Shown here piece after piece: positions 53,457 through 63,528 of a stretch of 64,000 bases of DNA. Below the pieces are notes generated by a model that was not told the DNA's origin, made no database searches, and saw nothing but the letters and a program-made list of their open reading frames with translations. Origin of the DNA: Nitrosospira briensis (GTDB lineage: Bacteria > Pseudomonadota > Gammaproteobacteria > Burkholderiales > Nitrosomonadaceae); assembly GCF_900115125.1 (NCBI RefSeq), contig NZ_FOVJ01000001.1:901852-965851 (forward strand). The letters are read 5' to 3'. The position numbers were made by a program, and so were the translations under genes. Numbering within the stretch: the first letter of the stretch is position 1; each line of letters opens with the position of its first letter.

Positions 53457-56400
53457 ATGGCGGAACAGCAAGACGAGAAACCCAGACTGCCGCTAGCCGG
53501 GCTCGCTATCCTGGTGACGATGATAGGAGGCTTGCTCGTCTATCAGGACTTCGCGCTTAAAACCTCCCGGCCAGTCGACAAGGAAAAGACGAACTATCTA
53601 TCCCTGGACAAGGACCAGGTGCAGGCGCGCCTTTGGCAAGACCCATTCGAGGCTGTCGCGACACATCGTATCAATGAGCAAAAGCGGTCCAGCGAGTCCG
53701 GTAAAACAACCGGACCGGCAACTATTAATGATTTAAGCATCAATGATTTCATTACCCGCATCAAGGAATCCATAGGAACCTTCCGGGAAGTTCGTATCCT
53801 GCCGGTGTTTGTGGACGGGAGCCCATATTCCAGCGGCGCCGAATCAAGGCTCAACGACCGATATGCCCTCATATCGGCGTTGGGCGCGGCGGGCTATGTG
53901 CCGGAATCAGGGGACCACATCCATGTTTTCAGGTGGGATCGGGAGGAAGAGAGAAAGAAGACAGCGCGACAACAGAGGGATGAATCGAGCGTACTTGTTC
54001 CCGTGGAGTTGTTTCACCCGAAGGCAAAAATCCGGGATGAACCATATGGCAAGCAGGTTCTCGTTTTATGGCTCAAAGCCCAGGATTTCAGCGAGAAACC
54101 GCTCCAGTCCCTGAATGCGCTTCTGGAAGAGTTGAATAGAGCGTTCATCAAAACTCCGCCTGAAATAAAACCAATGTATCGCATACTGGGGCCCCGGTTT
54201 TCGACCGGGCTGAGCGCCATGATGAAAGAACTGCAGGCCATCCAGGCCGGGGCTTGTATTCCTCAATTCAGGCAACTGAACGACGCGAAATTCTATTCCC
54301 CCTGGGCAACGGCGGACGGTACCTTTTTACTGGATTATTCGCTCGATCCGCCTGACTTGGATCAGGCTGGCAATGTCAAAGAAACAGGCAGGACCGTCAA
54401 GGAAATATTCGAGTGCGCAGGAATCGATTTGACCAGGACGATCAAGACTGACACCGTGCTGGCAGAGCAGCTTTTCGAGGAATTGAAACGCCGTGCGGTG
54501 GATTTGCAGGACTGTCCAGCCAATACCTGTAAACATAGGGTCGCACTGATTTCAGAATGGGACACCCTTTATGGGCGCTCTTTGCCACGCATATTTGCCG
54601 CTGTGGTCCAGAATAACGGTCTCGGCAAAAGCCCTGGAATCACCGCCCAAGTCAATAAACTACGCGAAGACGAGTGGCCCGACTGGGTTTCCCGATACTC
54701 GTACCTGATGGGATTGGATGGAGAATTGCCAGCCAGGACAAGTGACATGGAATCAGGGCCAACTCAGGCAACAAACCTGCTGGAGCACCAAAATCAGCAG
54801 TCCCGGCAAATGCCGGCCGAGATGCCTGAAGGCCGTAGTCAGCTAGATTACGTTCGCAGGCTTGCGTTGTCCCTGAAGCAAGAGCAGGAGCAGCGTGGCG
54901 AGGAATTCAGGGCAATCGGCGTACTGGGCAGCGATGTGTATGATAAGTTGTTAATATTGCAGGCATTGCGTCCGATATTTCCACGCGCGATCTTCTTTAC
55001 CACCGATCTGAATGCCAGGCTGACCCATCCCTCGCAATGGCAATGGACGCGCAATCTCATCGTTGCGTCGCACTTCGGACTGGAACTTCAACAGGATCTT
55101 CAAACTCCTATTCCGCCGTTCCGGGATAGTTACCAGACCTCGTTGTTTTACGCCTCGTTGTGGGCTCTGGATCACTTCAGATCGCCCGGCCGCGCGGATT
55201 ATTTCCAGCTGAGGATGGGAGAAGATGCCGATAAAAAATTCTCCAGGAACACGGACCCACGATTGTATGAAGTCGGGAGGCACGGCGCTTTTGACATCAG
55301 TCCCGGTGCGAACTCCGCGTCCGGGGATTATTCAAGCATTCATCCACCGCGGCCCGATCTAAATTCCGACCCATGGCAGAGCCTGAAGCGGGCGGGCCTA
55401 GAGTTCATCACGGTCATCTCTCTCATCCTGGCCGCTATGCTGACCAGTAGCGTGGCGGCAAATGTCTTTACCAAACTGGCCTGGAAACTGTTCGGAATGG
55501 CCATCGTTATTGGAACAATCTGTTACGGCCTGGTGCTGTGGATCAGATGGACGATACCGAATGTCGCAGAAAACGAGCCCTTTGTGTTGAATGAAGGAAT
55601 CAGTGCGTGGCCAACGGTGGTAATTCGCCTGTTCGCTATTGCCATGACCCTTGTATTTCTCCGGTATTCCTGGCAAAAGTTGAAGGATAACGAAAAAGCC
55701 CTGGCGCGTGCCTTCGGATTCGAAGACAAGGATAAGCTCGCGGATAGACTCGATCCCATCCCTCTGATATTTTCCGCCAGGTTCCTTGACTGCTGTGTAG
55801 GACTGCACAGGTGGCATCCGCAAGCTGGCGGCCAGATTGACGCTGCGCTTCTATGGTGGAGAAGCGCAATGCATAGCGAAATCAGAATGGTCGCAGCGCG
55901 GATTGTGCCACAGGTTGCCATTGCTTTCGCTGTCGCTTGGCTGTTGCTGGAACTGTTCGGTTTTCCCTATATACCTTGCCGGGGCGAGGCCTGCGCAAAA
56001 ATCAATTATGTGAGCACGGTGTTCAGTTCGGTTGCGATGCTCGTCCTGATATTCTACGTGATCGATGCCACCAGAATTTGCCTGAAATGGGTTGACTGCA
56101 TTGGCATGGGGAAAGTTTTGTGGTCCGACGGCACCCGGCTAAAAATAGCCAAGGAGCGAGGCGTTAGCGAGAAGAACCTGGATGAATGGCTGGGCATCGA
56201 ATTGATTGCGGAACGCACTGCCCTCCTCGGTAAGTTTATTTACTTTCCTTTCATTATCATGCTGTTGCTAGGCGTTGCGCGCCACACCTACCTCGATAAC
56301 TGGGATTTTTCGACTGCGCTCGTCATTATCTTTACGCTCAGCGCGATACTTATTTTCCTGAATAGCATGTTATTACGACGGTCGGCCGAAACAGCCAAAT

Positions 56401-56630
56401 GGCGAGCCATCGAACGCCTTGAAGCCAGGCTTATCGGATTGTCTGACCAAACACCGGATGAGCGAAAAGAGAAGCGGCAGATCGAGTGGGTAATCGCCGC
56501 GATCAAAAACAACCGTAGAGGCGCCTTTCTTCCCTTTACTCAGCATCCGGTATTCGGCGCCGCGATAGCTTTGCCATCCGGCGCATATGGCATTGTGCTC
56601 TTGCTCGAGTATCTGGCAACGAGTTTCTGA
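53457..56630 (+). CDS. Large hypothetical membrane protein with periplasmic receptor-like part
   Basis: 1057 residues. TM1 is at about 11-30, then about 600 residues outside the membrane, then seven or eight TM segments in the last 400 residues. The external part contains segments reminiscent of type I periplasmic binding folds (RVALISEWDTLYGRSLP near 361, IGVLGSDVYDKLLILQAL near 485, AIFFTTDLNARL near 510). It could be a sensor or a transporter-like receptor. No catalytic motif was found. There is no clear ribosome site before the ATG. The two following genes on the same strand probably belong with it. Confidence 0.72.
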   Translation: MAEQQDEKPRLPLAGLAILVTMIGGLLVYQDFALKTSRPVDKEKTNYLSLDKDQVQARLWQDPFEAVATHRINEQKRSSESGKTTGPATINDLSINDFITRIKESIGTFREVRILPVFVDGSPYSSGAESRLNDRYALISALGAAGYVPESGDHIHVFRWDREEERKKTARQQRDESSVLVPVELFHPKAKIRDEPYGKQVLVLWLKAQDFSEKPLQSLNALLEELNRAFIKTPPEIKPMYRILGPRFSTGLSAMMKELQAIQAGACIPQFRQLNDAKFYSPWATADGTFLLDYSLDPPDLDQAGNVKETGRTVKEIFECAGIDLTRTIKTDTVLAEQLFEELKRRAVDLQDCPANTCKHRVALISEWDTLYGRSLPRIFAAVVQNNGLGKSPGITAQVNKLREDEWPDWVSRYSYLMGLDGELPARTSDMESGPTQATNLLEHQNQQSRQMPAEMPEGRSQLDYVRRLALSLKQEQEQRGEEFRAIGVLGSDVYDKLLILQALRPIFPRAIFFTTDLNARLTHPSQWQWTRNLIVASHFGLELQQDLQTPIPPFRDSYQTSLFYASLWALDHFRSPGRADYFQLRMGEDADKKFSRNTDPRLYEVGRHGAFDISPGANSASGDYSSIHPPRPDLNSDPWQSLKRAGLEFITVISLILAAMLTSSVAANVFTKLAWKLFGMAIVIGTICYGLVLWIRWTIPNVAENEPFVLNEGISAWPTVVIRLFAIAMTLVFLRYSWQKLKDNEKALARAFGFEDKDKLADRLDPIPLIFSARFLDCCVGLHRWHPQAGGQIDAALLWWRSAMHSEIRMVAARIVPQVAIAFAVAWLLLELFGFPYIPCRGEACAKINYVSTVFSSVAMLVLIFYVIDATRICLKWVDCIGMGKVLWSDGTRLKIAKERGVSEKNLDEWLGIELIAERTALLGKFIYFPFIIMLLLGVARHTYLDNWDFSTALVIIFTLSAILIFLNSMLLRRSAETAKWRAIERLEARLIGLSDQTPDERKEKRQIEWVIAAIKNNRRGAFLPFTQHPVFGAAIALPSGAYGIVLLLEYLATSF

Positions 56631-56689
56631 CGACTGTAACGCGCTGCACAAGAATCTGGATATTCCTGTTTGTTCCGGAATCGATTAAC

Positions 56690-57028
56690 ATGAATAATAG
56701 AAAACTCTTGTTTACACTTGCGTTTCTTCTGCTTGCGCCACCCATCCTTGCACAGGAACCGCCTCCGCAAGGCAGCGTTAACGGGAATGCGAGTTCGCAA
56801 CCGCAGCCCCCGCATCAGCCGCAAAGTAAAAATATAGCATCCCGCTCAACTTCCGATACTTTATCAGCAAGCTTCGAGGGTATTGTTGTCCAGGTGGAAC
56901 CCCTGGAGGTGAAATCAGTGAGCGGGCAGGTACGGCAATTTCTTCCCGGAAAAAAGCTCTCAATGGTTCAGCCAAGGCGCGGCGATCTGGTTTGGCTATC
57001 TTACGAGCCTGGCCCAACGGTAATATAG
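56690..57028 (+). CDS. Small exported hypothetical protein
   Basis: 112 residues with a signal peptide (KLLFTLAFLLLAPPILAQ), a Pro/Gln/Ser-rich linker and a C-terminal beta-like part (FEGIVVQVEPLEVKSVSG). It lies 59 bases after the large membrane protein gene. No family recognised. It may be an accessory periplasmic subunit of that protein. Confidence 0.6.
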   Translation: MNNRKLLFTLAFLLLAPPILAQEPPPQGSVNGNASSQPQPPHQPQSKNIASRSTSDTLSASFEGIVVQVEPLEVKSVSGQVRQFLPGKKLSMVQPRRGDLVWLSYEPGPTVI

Positions 57029-57095
57029 TCCACGAAACCCGGGGCATCGGTAAGACCATTGTCGGAACAATCAAGAAAATAGCCGCCGTTATGTC

Positions 57096-57884
57096 ATGGC
57101 TATAGTTCGAACTCGGCAGCCCGACAAACCGGAGAACGAGGTTAACGTACCGCTCCAGGCATCTGCGCAATTCCAGCCGCTTGTGTCCGCAATGCGCCTT
57201 GGGGACGGGATAAATGCAACTTACATTCGCGATGGTGGCATCGACGCAGTGGATGGAATCAACCACTTGAAATCTCTGGAATGGCAGGGCAAGCCGGTGA
57301 GCCGGGCTGCACGCTGGTCTTCGCTTTTGGGCGCACTGATATTACTTTTGATTATCGCTTTCGTTTTCATCAGGGGCCATCCGACAGAACTATTTCTGGG
57401 GGAGGACAACCGCTACAGCAGTCCCAAATTCCAGACGGTTCTCTGGTTCTCGCTCGTTATCAGCGCGTATGTCGCCATCGTATCTCATCGCATCGCCGCA
57501 GCTGGCTGGAACTATATCGGCGAGGTGGATATTCCGCAGAATCTGCTTATTCTTTCCGGCATCAGCGTGCTCGCGTTTACCGCAGCAAAGGCGATCACAA
57601 CAGGCAAGGCCGAAGGTAAACCCGATATGAAAGCTCCGGCTCCCCAACCGAGAGCAATCAATCTAATAACCGACGATGCCGATAAAACCGATTTGGGAGA
57701 TTTCCAGATGGTGGCAATCACGATCCTCGCGGTGATTATTTACGCGATATCCGCTGTCGAGTTCATGGAGCAGATCGAGTTCCGCCGGGTCGTTACGATG
57801 CCGGATGTCGATGCAACGCTGCTTTCCATATTCGGTCTTAGGCAGGCCGCGTATCTGGGCAAGAAGGCGGCGGGAGAACGGTAG
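57096..57884 (+). CDS. Hypothetical four-TM membrane protein
   Basis: 262 residues. Membrane segments are near 76-94, 113-130, 147-165 and 205-222, with a cytosolic N-terminal region of about 70 residues and a polar loop between TM3 and TM4. No known motif. The start at 57096 has no ribosome site; MRLGDG at 57192 is a possible later start. Third gene of the run beginning at 53457; it converges with the WD40 protein. Confidence 0.62.
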   Translation: MAIVRTRQPDKPENEVNVPLQASAQFQPLVSAMRLGDGINATYIRDGGIDAVDGINHLKSLEWQGKPVSRAARWSSLLGALILLLIIAFVFIRGHPTELFLGEDNRYSSPKFQTVLWFSLVISAYVAIVSHRIAAAGWNYIGEVDIPQNLLILSGISVLAFTAAKAITTGKAEGKPDMKAPAPQPRAINLITDDADKTDLGDFQMVAITILAVIIYAISAVEFMEQIEFRRVVTMPDVDATLLSIFGLRQAAYLGKKAAGER

Positions 57885-58054
57885 TCTTTTTATATTTCTA
57901 TTGGCTTTAGAGTTACTGAATTAAGAGCATCCCGCCATTAAGCTTGTCCGGGATCTCATCAGCCTCTTATCTTGTCGCGCACGAGGCCGAAATTTTGATG
58001 GATTAGACTACGCTTTATTGTGTGCAATTTCATGCTCCTACCAATAAAGTGGTG

Positions 58055-61000
58055 TTAAATGTTAAACAAATACCTGCACATCATAATTCCACTCCAAGTG
58101 GCTACAACAAGGCTAGCATTAGGCCCAACTTCAATATCTGTTACCACTGAACCGCAGTCAATAACAGTTGTAACTCTACCATCCCATACCCGCACAGTGT
58201 TATCCCTTCCACCGGAAACAATTACCCGCCGATCACCCAGCTTAACCACAACAATGGCAGTCACGGCACCTATATGACCCTTCAATGGCTGGCCGAGGGG
58301 TGCCCCGGAGGCCAAGTCCCATATACGAATGGTTTTATCCCCGCCGCCTGAGACAATCACCGGCCGACCATCAAGCGTACTAACAGTCAAGGCATACACG
58401 CTGCCCCTATGGCCCAACAATGGTTTGCCCAAGGGTGCGCCCGCAGCTAAATCCCATACCCGCACGGCGCTATCCTCTCCGGCAGAAACGATTACCGATC
58501 GACCATCAAGTACACCCACGGTCACCGCATACACGCTGCCTCCATGGCCCCGCAATGGATCACCCAAGGGGGTGCCCGCACCCAAATCCCATACCTGCAC
58601 GGTGCTATCCTCTCCGCCAGAAACGATTACCGATCGACCATCAAGCAGACTCACAGTCACAGCATTCACGCCGCCGTGATAACCCCCAAATGTCTGGCTC
58701 AAGGGTTTGCCCCCCGCCACATCCCATACCTGCATGCTATCCCAACCACCAGAAACAATTACCAGCCGACCATTGAGCGTGCCCGCCGCTAGGGTAACGC
58801 AACGTTGATCACTCTCAAATGGGTCACCGATGGGAGTGCCCGCTCCCAAATCCCACACCCTCACAATACCATCCCAATCACCTGTGATAGCAACTGATCG
58901 GCGATCGAGCGTACCCACAGCTACGGTATTCACGATATTCTCGATATTTTGATGATGCCTCGATCGTTCACCGATGGGTGTTTCCACCGCCAAATCCCAT
59001 ATCCGCACCGTATTATCCCAACTACCAGAGACGATCATCGGCCTGTCATTCAGTGTACTTACGGCCACGGCCTCTACGCTGCCTTGATGACCCTCTAGTG
59101 GCTCGCCGACGGGTACGCCCGCTGCTAAATCCCATACCCTTACGGTTTTATCCCCCTCGCCGGTGATGATCACTGGTCGGCCATCGAGTGTGCCCACGGT
59201 TATGGCATTCACGCCGCTTTGAGCCTTTAATGGCTCTCCGAGCGGCGCGCCCTCAACCAAATCCCATAGACGCACAGTTTTATCCGCGCTGCCAGATATC
59301 GCTACAGGACTGCCATTGAGGATAGCCACAGCTACAGCATCCACACGGCCTTCATGACCCTCTAATGGCTTACCAACGGACGTGCCATCAGCCAAATCCC
59401 ACAGGCGTACGGTTTTATCCTCACCGCCAGAAACGATCATTGACCGACCATTGAGCATACCTATGGCAAGGGCATATACGCTGCCATCATGACCCTCCAA
59501 TGGCTCCCCGATAGGTGTGCCAGCAGCCAAATCCCATAGCTGTATGGTTTTATCCTCACTGCCAGAAACGATTACAGATCGACCATTGAGCGTACCTGCG
59601 GCTATAGCAAGCACGCTGCCCCGATGGCCCCACAATTCGCGCAGGGGAATGCCCAGGGCTAAATCCCACACTCTCACGGTCCTATCCCAACCGCCAGAAA
59701 TGATTACTGGTCGGCCATCGAGTACGCTCACAGTCACGGCAAACACATCACCTAAGTGACCCCTCAATGGCTCGCCCACGAGCGTGCCCGCAGCCAAATC
59801 CCAGACTCGGATGGTATTATCTTGACCACCGGAGATGATTACCGGTCGGCCATTGTAAGTAGCGGTAACAATCGCATGTACTTCACCTCTATTCCCTTTT
59901 AGGACACGATGAGCCACGCTGTGCTGCCACCGAGCCCACACGACCCTCCATGTCTGGCCGAGCCGCAATTGCGCAAACCCATCTGCGAAAATATTTTCCG
60001 TAAGTTGCCGCGCTGTCATCTCAAGATAGGAGGCACGTTCAGCAGCAGCACTAGTGCTCATGTAATGAAAACCTGTTTGATATACGCGTGTTGGCGCGTC
60101 AGGCAATTGCTCATGGGTTAGCTGTATCGCTCGTAGCAGCCGATTTGGCTCGGCCGCTACGAGGTAAAGAGGAAGATCTATCAATCCACTTAGCTTGCTC
60201 GCTGCCGCTGCATGTGTGGATAGGTAATTTCGGGTATATGCTGGCGCGCTCACCCAATCCCTGCTCTCGTTGCAGGAATTCATTGGTACCAGACCAACAA
60301 GTGTGTTAACGATGCAAGTCTGAATTTCCTTTGAACGTTTCTCATCCCGTAGATATTCAGCCAGCGCTTCGTGATACAAACGGTAAACTGAGATGCCGCC
60401 TTCCCGAGCCTCGACGACGTAAGCGCCAACATGATCGAGTAGCAAACCGATATCGTCGTTGTCATAGGCTCCCGACGCTGACTGCCCCCGTCCGGCAATC
60501 GCGTTAGCGAGAGGTAACCAAAGATTTTCCCACGGGATGCCTTCACCTTCGGCATATGCGAGCGGTCGCAGTAAGGCCATCACTTTCTTGCGGTCGAGAT
60601 CAATATCCTTCCGTGAATTGAAGCGTTCAAGGTCCACCCAAAAGGCCTCGCCTACCTCATCAGGAAATTTGTAACGGTCGGTATCAACCGGCTCATCGCT
60701 CTCAGTCAGGGTCGACACAACGATCCGCGCTATCAGAAACACTTTTCCTGCTTTTGCGGCTACGATCTCAGCAACCCTGCGTGCAAGTTGTGGTCGATTA
60801 CGATACGGCGTAGCGCGGGCTGGTTCATCCACTGCTAAAAGCCGTTGCATCACATAACGGGCGATGTCCTCCCTGCCCAGATATTTTTCATCATTCAGGT
60901 TGATCTCAATCGTTCTGCCCCCTAGTTTTTGAACACAGCGCCCAGGATGGTCTGGCCGGGTATCAGGCCGCGTCCCGATCAGGAGCCAAAGATGCGGAAA

Positions 61001-62371
61001 TCCAGTAAGTCTTCTTAATAATCGTTCGGCTATCTCATCACGCTCTTTTGCCTCATCCAGGGCGTCAATGACGATGGTACAGCGCTTATTACGCTTTGCC
61101 AGGACTTCAACTAGTTCATCTACCCGGTTTGTCTTCAGTCCCGTGGCTGCCGCAATAATCCTGACCACTTCATCCAGCGACTTCTGGCGCGCATGGACTG
61201 CAATATCAACAACGCCTTGAGGAGGAACGGTATCTTCTGGAACAGCTTTAAGAGCACCCATGTTTTCCATGGGTTCGCGATATTGCGGATCAGAAAGCGT
61301 TACAAGGCGGGCGAGAAGCGCTGATTTACCTGTACCAGGTCCGCCGGTCACAACATGGGCTTTACCGCCAGATTGCGTAGCTTTAAGCCACTGCACCAAC
61401 TCCCGCAAAGCTGCTTCACGACCGGTGAAATATGAAACCTCCCCATAGACTTCTGCACCACGTGCGCGCGGAACCCAATGATCAATTAGGTCGCGCTGCC
61501 GTTGAGATTCAATATCAATACCTTCGGGAGTAGATGAATCGTAGCGCGGGTTGGGAAGGAAGCGCGGAAATTCTCTTAGTGGTGGGGCCACACTCCAGAC
61601 CGCGCTCTGATGAGGATGGCGCTGATCAAATATCTCGTTCACGTATTTAATCAACGATGGAGCTTCGAGATACTCTTGAGTTCTGCCGCCAAATTGTCCC
61701 TTGGGGTTACGAATGGCTTCTGTGAAGGCGTTTGCGAAGGCGCCCTGTGAAGCTTCATCTTTAGCACGAGCAGCTGAGATAAAAACGAAGCCGAAAGGTA
61801 TTTCAGCTTGCCAAGCGCGGGAACATGTTACCTTACCCGCTAGTGAAGTCAGGTCAATAATCCCCTGACCTGCATAACAGGTATCCAATATGATCATGAC
61901 CTGCTGGACCGGGGAATCGAGAATAATTCGAACGAGTTCTTCCGCTGGGAACGCGGTGGAGGCTAGCCGATTTAACCTGGAATCAGAGGTTAGTAAATAA
62001 TGCCTATCCTGATGCGTTTCGCCGTGGCCAGAGTAGTAAACCACTACCCTATCCGCCGGGGTTCGCCTTGGCTCACCAAACCATGCGCCAAGCGCTTCCT
62101 TTAGCCCAGTTGAGGTAGGGTCCGTGCCCAGTTCAGGCAACACCCTCGTATAACCGAGCGCGTTACTCGTTAAACAGTCGACGATTAAATTAATGTCATC
62201 ATTTACTGACGCCAGGTCGGCATCTTCAATGTAAGAATAGTGCGATGTGCCGGCCGCAATGAGATATGCCGTTTCATTTTTTAAGCTATCGTTCGCCGAT
62301 TGCTGCCGCAATGGCACGTCCCGTTTCTTGGGCAGTGAGGTAGGGCCTGATGTCGTGGGCGGTTGCACCAT
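58055..62371 (-). CDS. Caspase-like protease fused to STAND NTPase and WD40 repeats
   Basis: 1438 residues. Residues about 30-260 are a caspase-like (C14) domain with His116 in YYSGHGE and Cys165 in LDTCYAGQG. A STAND/NACHT-like NTPase follows: P-loop GGPGTGKS at 343-350, Walker B TIVIDALDE at about 432-440, GTRPD at 466. A helical region leads to 13 WD40 repeats plus a partial fourteenth from about residue 845, enough for two seven-blade propellers. This is the build of signal-triggered proteases in bacterial conflict or regulated cell death: the repeats sense a ligand, the NTPase oligomerises, the protease cuts. The start overlaps the hydrolase gene by 86 bases. Confidence 0.93.
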   Translation of the reverse strand: MVQPPTTSGPTSLPKKRDVPLRQQSANDSLKNETAYLIAAGTSHYSYIEDADLASVNDDINLIVDCLTSNALGYTRVLPELGTDPTSTGLKEALGAWFGEPRRTPADRVVVYYSGHGETHQDRHYLLTSDSRLNRLASTAFPAEELVRIILDSPVQQVMIILDTCYAGQGIIDLTSLAGKVTCSRAWQAEIPFGFVFISAARAKDEASQGAFANAFTEAIRNPKGQFGGRTQEYLEAPSLIKYVNEIFDQRHPHQSAVWSVAPPLREFPRFLPNPRYDSSTPEGIDIESQRQRDLIDHWVPRARGAEVYGEVSYFTGREAALRELVQWLKATQSGGKAHVVTGGPGTGKSALLARLVTLSDPQYREPMENMGALKAVPEDTVPPQGVVDIAVHARQKSLDEVVRIIAAATGLKTNRVDELVEVLAKRNKRCTIVIDALDEAKERDEIAERLLRRLTGFPHLWLLIGTRPDTRPDHPGRCVQKLGGRTIEINLNDEKYLGREDIARYVMQRLLAVDEPARATPYRNRPQLARRVAEIVAAKAGKVFLIARIVVSTLTESDEPVDTDRYKFPDEVGEAFWVDLERFNSRKDIDLDRKKVMALLRPLAYAEGEGIPWENLWLPLANAIAGRGQSASGAYDNDDIGLLLDHVGAYVVEAREGGISVYRLYHEALAEYLRDEKRSKEIQTCIVNTLVGLVPMNSCNESRDWVSAPAYTRNYLSTHAAAASKLSGLIDLPLYLVAAEPNRLLRAIQLTHEQLPDAPTRVYQTGFHYMSTSAAAERASYLEMTARQLTENIFADGFAQLRLGQTWRVVWARWQHSVAHRVLKGNRGEVHAIVTATYNGRPVIISGGQDNTIRVWDLAAGTLVGEPLRGHLGDVFAVTVSVLDGRPVIISGGWDRTVRVWDLALGIPLRELWGHRGSVLAIAAGTLNGRSVIVSGSEDKTIQLWDLAAGTPIGEPLEGHDGSVYALAIGMLNGRSMIVSGGEDKTVRLWDLADGTSVGKPLEGHEGRVDAVAVAILNGSPVAISGSADKTVRLWDLVEGAPLGEPLKAQSGVNAITVGTLDGRPVIITGEGDKTVRVWDLAAGVPVGEPLEGHQGSVEAVAVSTLNDRPMIVSGSWDNTVRIWDLAVETPIGERSRHHQNIENIVNTVAVGTLDRRSVAITGDWDGIVRVWDLGAGTPIGDPFESDQRCVTLAAGTLNGRLVIVSGGWDSMQVWDVAGGKPLSQTFGGYHGGVNAVTVSLLDGRSVIVSGGEDSTVQVWDLGAGTPLGDPLRGHGGSVYAVTVGVLDGRSVIVSAGEDSAVRVWDLAAGAPLGKPLLGHRGSVYALTVSTLDGRPVIVSGGGDKTIRIWDLASGAPLGQPLKGHIGAVTAIVVVKLGDRRVIVSGGRDNTVRVWDGRVTTVIDCGSVVTDIEVGPNASLVVATWSGIMMCRYLFNI

Positions 62372-63140
62372 TATAGATTAGCTCATCATGGACCCTATTG
62401 CCAAACCTGGAACGTAATTCTTTTTCAAGCGCCACTATATCGCCACCGTCGGCGATATTAATCCATTGTTGAGTATTGCCCGGCCAAATACCCATACCTT
62501 CCGCTGGCGATGGCCGCAAGCGATCAAAGATGAGATTACGGATGCCGAGTGGCGATCCCAACGTAATAAATGTTTGAATGGACCATTCCGGGTGTGCGCA
62601 CAATGCCTCATAGGCGACAATGCTGCCTAGCGAGTGGCCGATGAGGACCTTAGAGTCGGATTGCATTACATTGACAATGCGTTCTTGAATTTGCTCGCGA
62701 ACACTTTGATCTTCAAGGTAGCTACGCACTTGTTTGAGATCGCCGATCATCGCGCGCTCCGCTACTTCAGTGAAAAACTTTGATTTACTGAGCGCGTTGA
62801 GTGCGCGCTGAATGGTATTGGGCGCGCGTGATTTGGTCTGCGAGTAGGGTCCGGGGACCTGGGACTCAGATTGTGCGGCTTCCTGCCACCATAACGCTAA
62901 TAAGTCCTGCTCTAATCCTTCACTAACATCCACAGCCTCATATGGAGGATGCATAAGGCTCTTTGTGCTCTTTTTGCGAAACAGATCGCCGTAGAAAGCA
63001 CATACCAAATCTTCGGGCTTGGAAAAATCCACCCCGACGCGATCGAGGCCGTCACGCAGCGCTGGCAAAAACGCTTCGTGAAGAGTATGCGAGCCTTTAA
63101 ATTGCTGTCCGATACCATGTACTATGACAATACGCCCCAT
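62286..63140 (-). CDS. Alpha/beta hydrolase (lipase-like) overlapping the caspase gene
   Basis: 284 residues. HGIGQQFKG at 8-16 is the oxyanion region, the nucleophile elbow IGHSLGS puts Ser170, and the likely acid and His are Asp231 or Asp234 (DGGD) and His262 (TAHDIRPYL). The acyl or peptide substrate is unknown. Its last 86 bases overlap the caspase-STAND gene, so the two are almost surely co-translated. It may be a second effector or a maturation factor in the same system. AGG sits unusually close to its ATG. Confidence 0.85.
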   Translation of the reverse strand: MGRIVIVHGIGQQFKGSHTLHEAFLPALRDGLDRVGVDFSKPEDLVCAFYGDLFRKKSTKSLMHPPYEAVDVSEGLEQDLLALWWQEAAQSESQVPGPYSQTKSRAPNTIQRALNALSKSKFFTEVAERAMIGDLKQVRSYLEDQSVREQIQERIVNVMQSDSKVLIGHSLGSIVAYEALCAHPEWSIQTFITLGSPLGIRNLIFDRLRPSPAEGMGIWPGNTQQWINIADGGDIVALEKELRSRFGNRVHDELIYNGATAHDIRPYLTAQETGRAIAAAIGER

Positions 63141-63244
63141 TCCTGAATTCGCTTTTCGTTATATAAAGATGCAATAATAAATATCAATTTGTAGAAGAGG
63201 AAACCCCCGGAATCTAAAACGACGAATTGTGGAAAAACTGGCAT

Positions 63245-63257
63245 CTATACAGTATAG
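63245..63257. promoter_or_regulatory. Palindrome in the divergent promoter region
   Basis: CTATAC-A-GTATAG is a perfect odd palindrome 52-64 bases upstream of the RHH-like gene. It overlaps a plausible -10 (TATAGT), with TTGTGG about one spacer upstream. It suits binding by a small dimeric repressor such as the product of the next gene. Confidence 0.5.
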
Positions 63258-63308
63258 TATCTTGTGTCGGACTCCATATCTGGTGCTCCATACTTCAGGA
63301 GGTATATC

Positions 63309-63524
63309 ATGGCCCAGCCTAACCAGAGTTTCGAACTCGATGCAGGCACAGCCAAAGCAATCGAAGATCTCAAGGAAGTCTTTGGCGTGAAAACCAATGC
63401 GGACGTCATCCGCAAAGCCATTGCCCTTTCTCGTATTGCTGCACGCAACAGCAATCGTGACGATCATACCATTACGCTTCAATCACCCGATGACAAGCAG
63501 GTAAAGATCTCTCTAATCGAGTAG
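63309..63524 (+). CDS. Small ribbon-helix-helix-like protein
   Basis: 71 residues, ATG with AGGAGG six bases upstream. The pattern FELDAGTAKAIEDLKEVFG followed by NADVIRKAIALSRIAA is a beta strand plus two helices, as in RHH repressors and antitoxins. The tail (HTITLQSPDDKQVKISLIE) is strand-like. It is divergent from the hydrolase/caspase pair and 4 bases before a membrane protein gene. It could regulate both through the palindrome upstream. Confidence 0.72.
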   Translation: MAQPNQSFELDAGTAKAIEDLKEVFGVKTNADVIRKAIALSRIAARNSNRDDHTITLQSPDDKQVKISLIE

Positions 63525-63528
63525 CGGA

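Noticed and set aside
57029-57095. Frameshifted extension of the small exported protein at 56690
   Set aside because: A neighbouring frame reads on for 26 codons after its stop, but there is no homologue to show that the two parts belong together.
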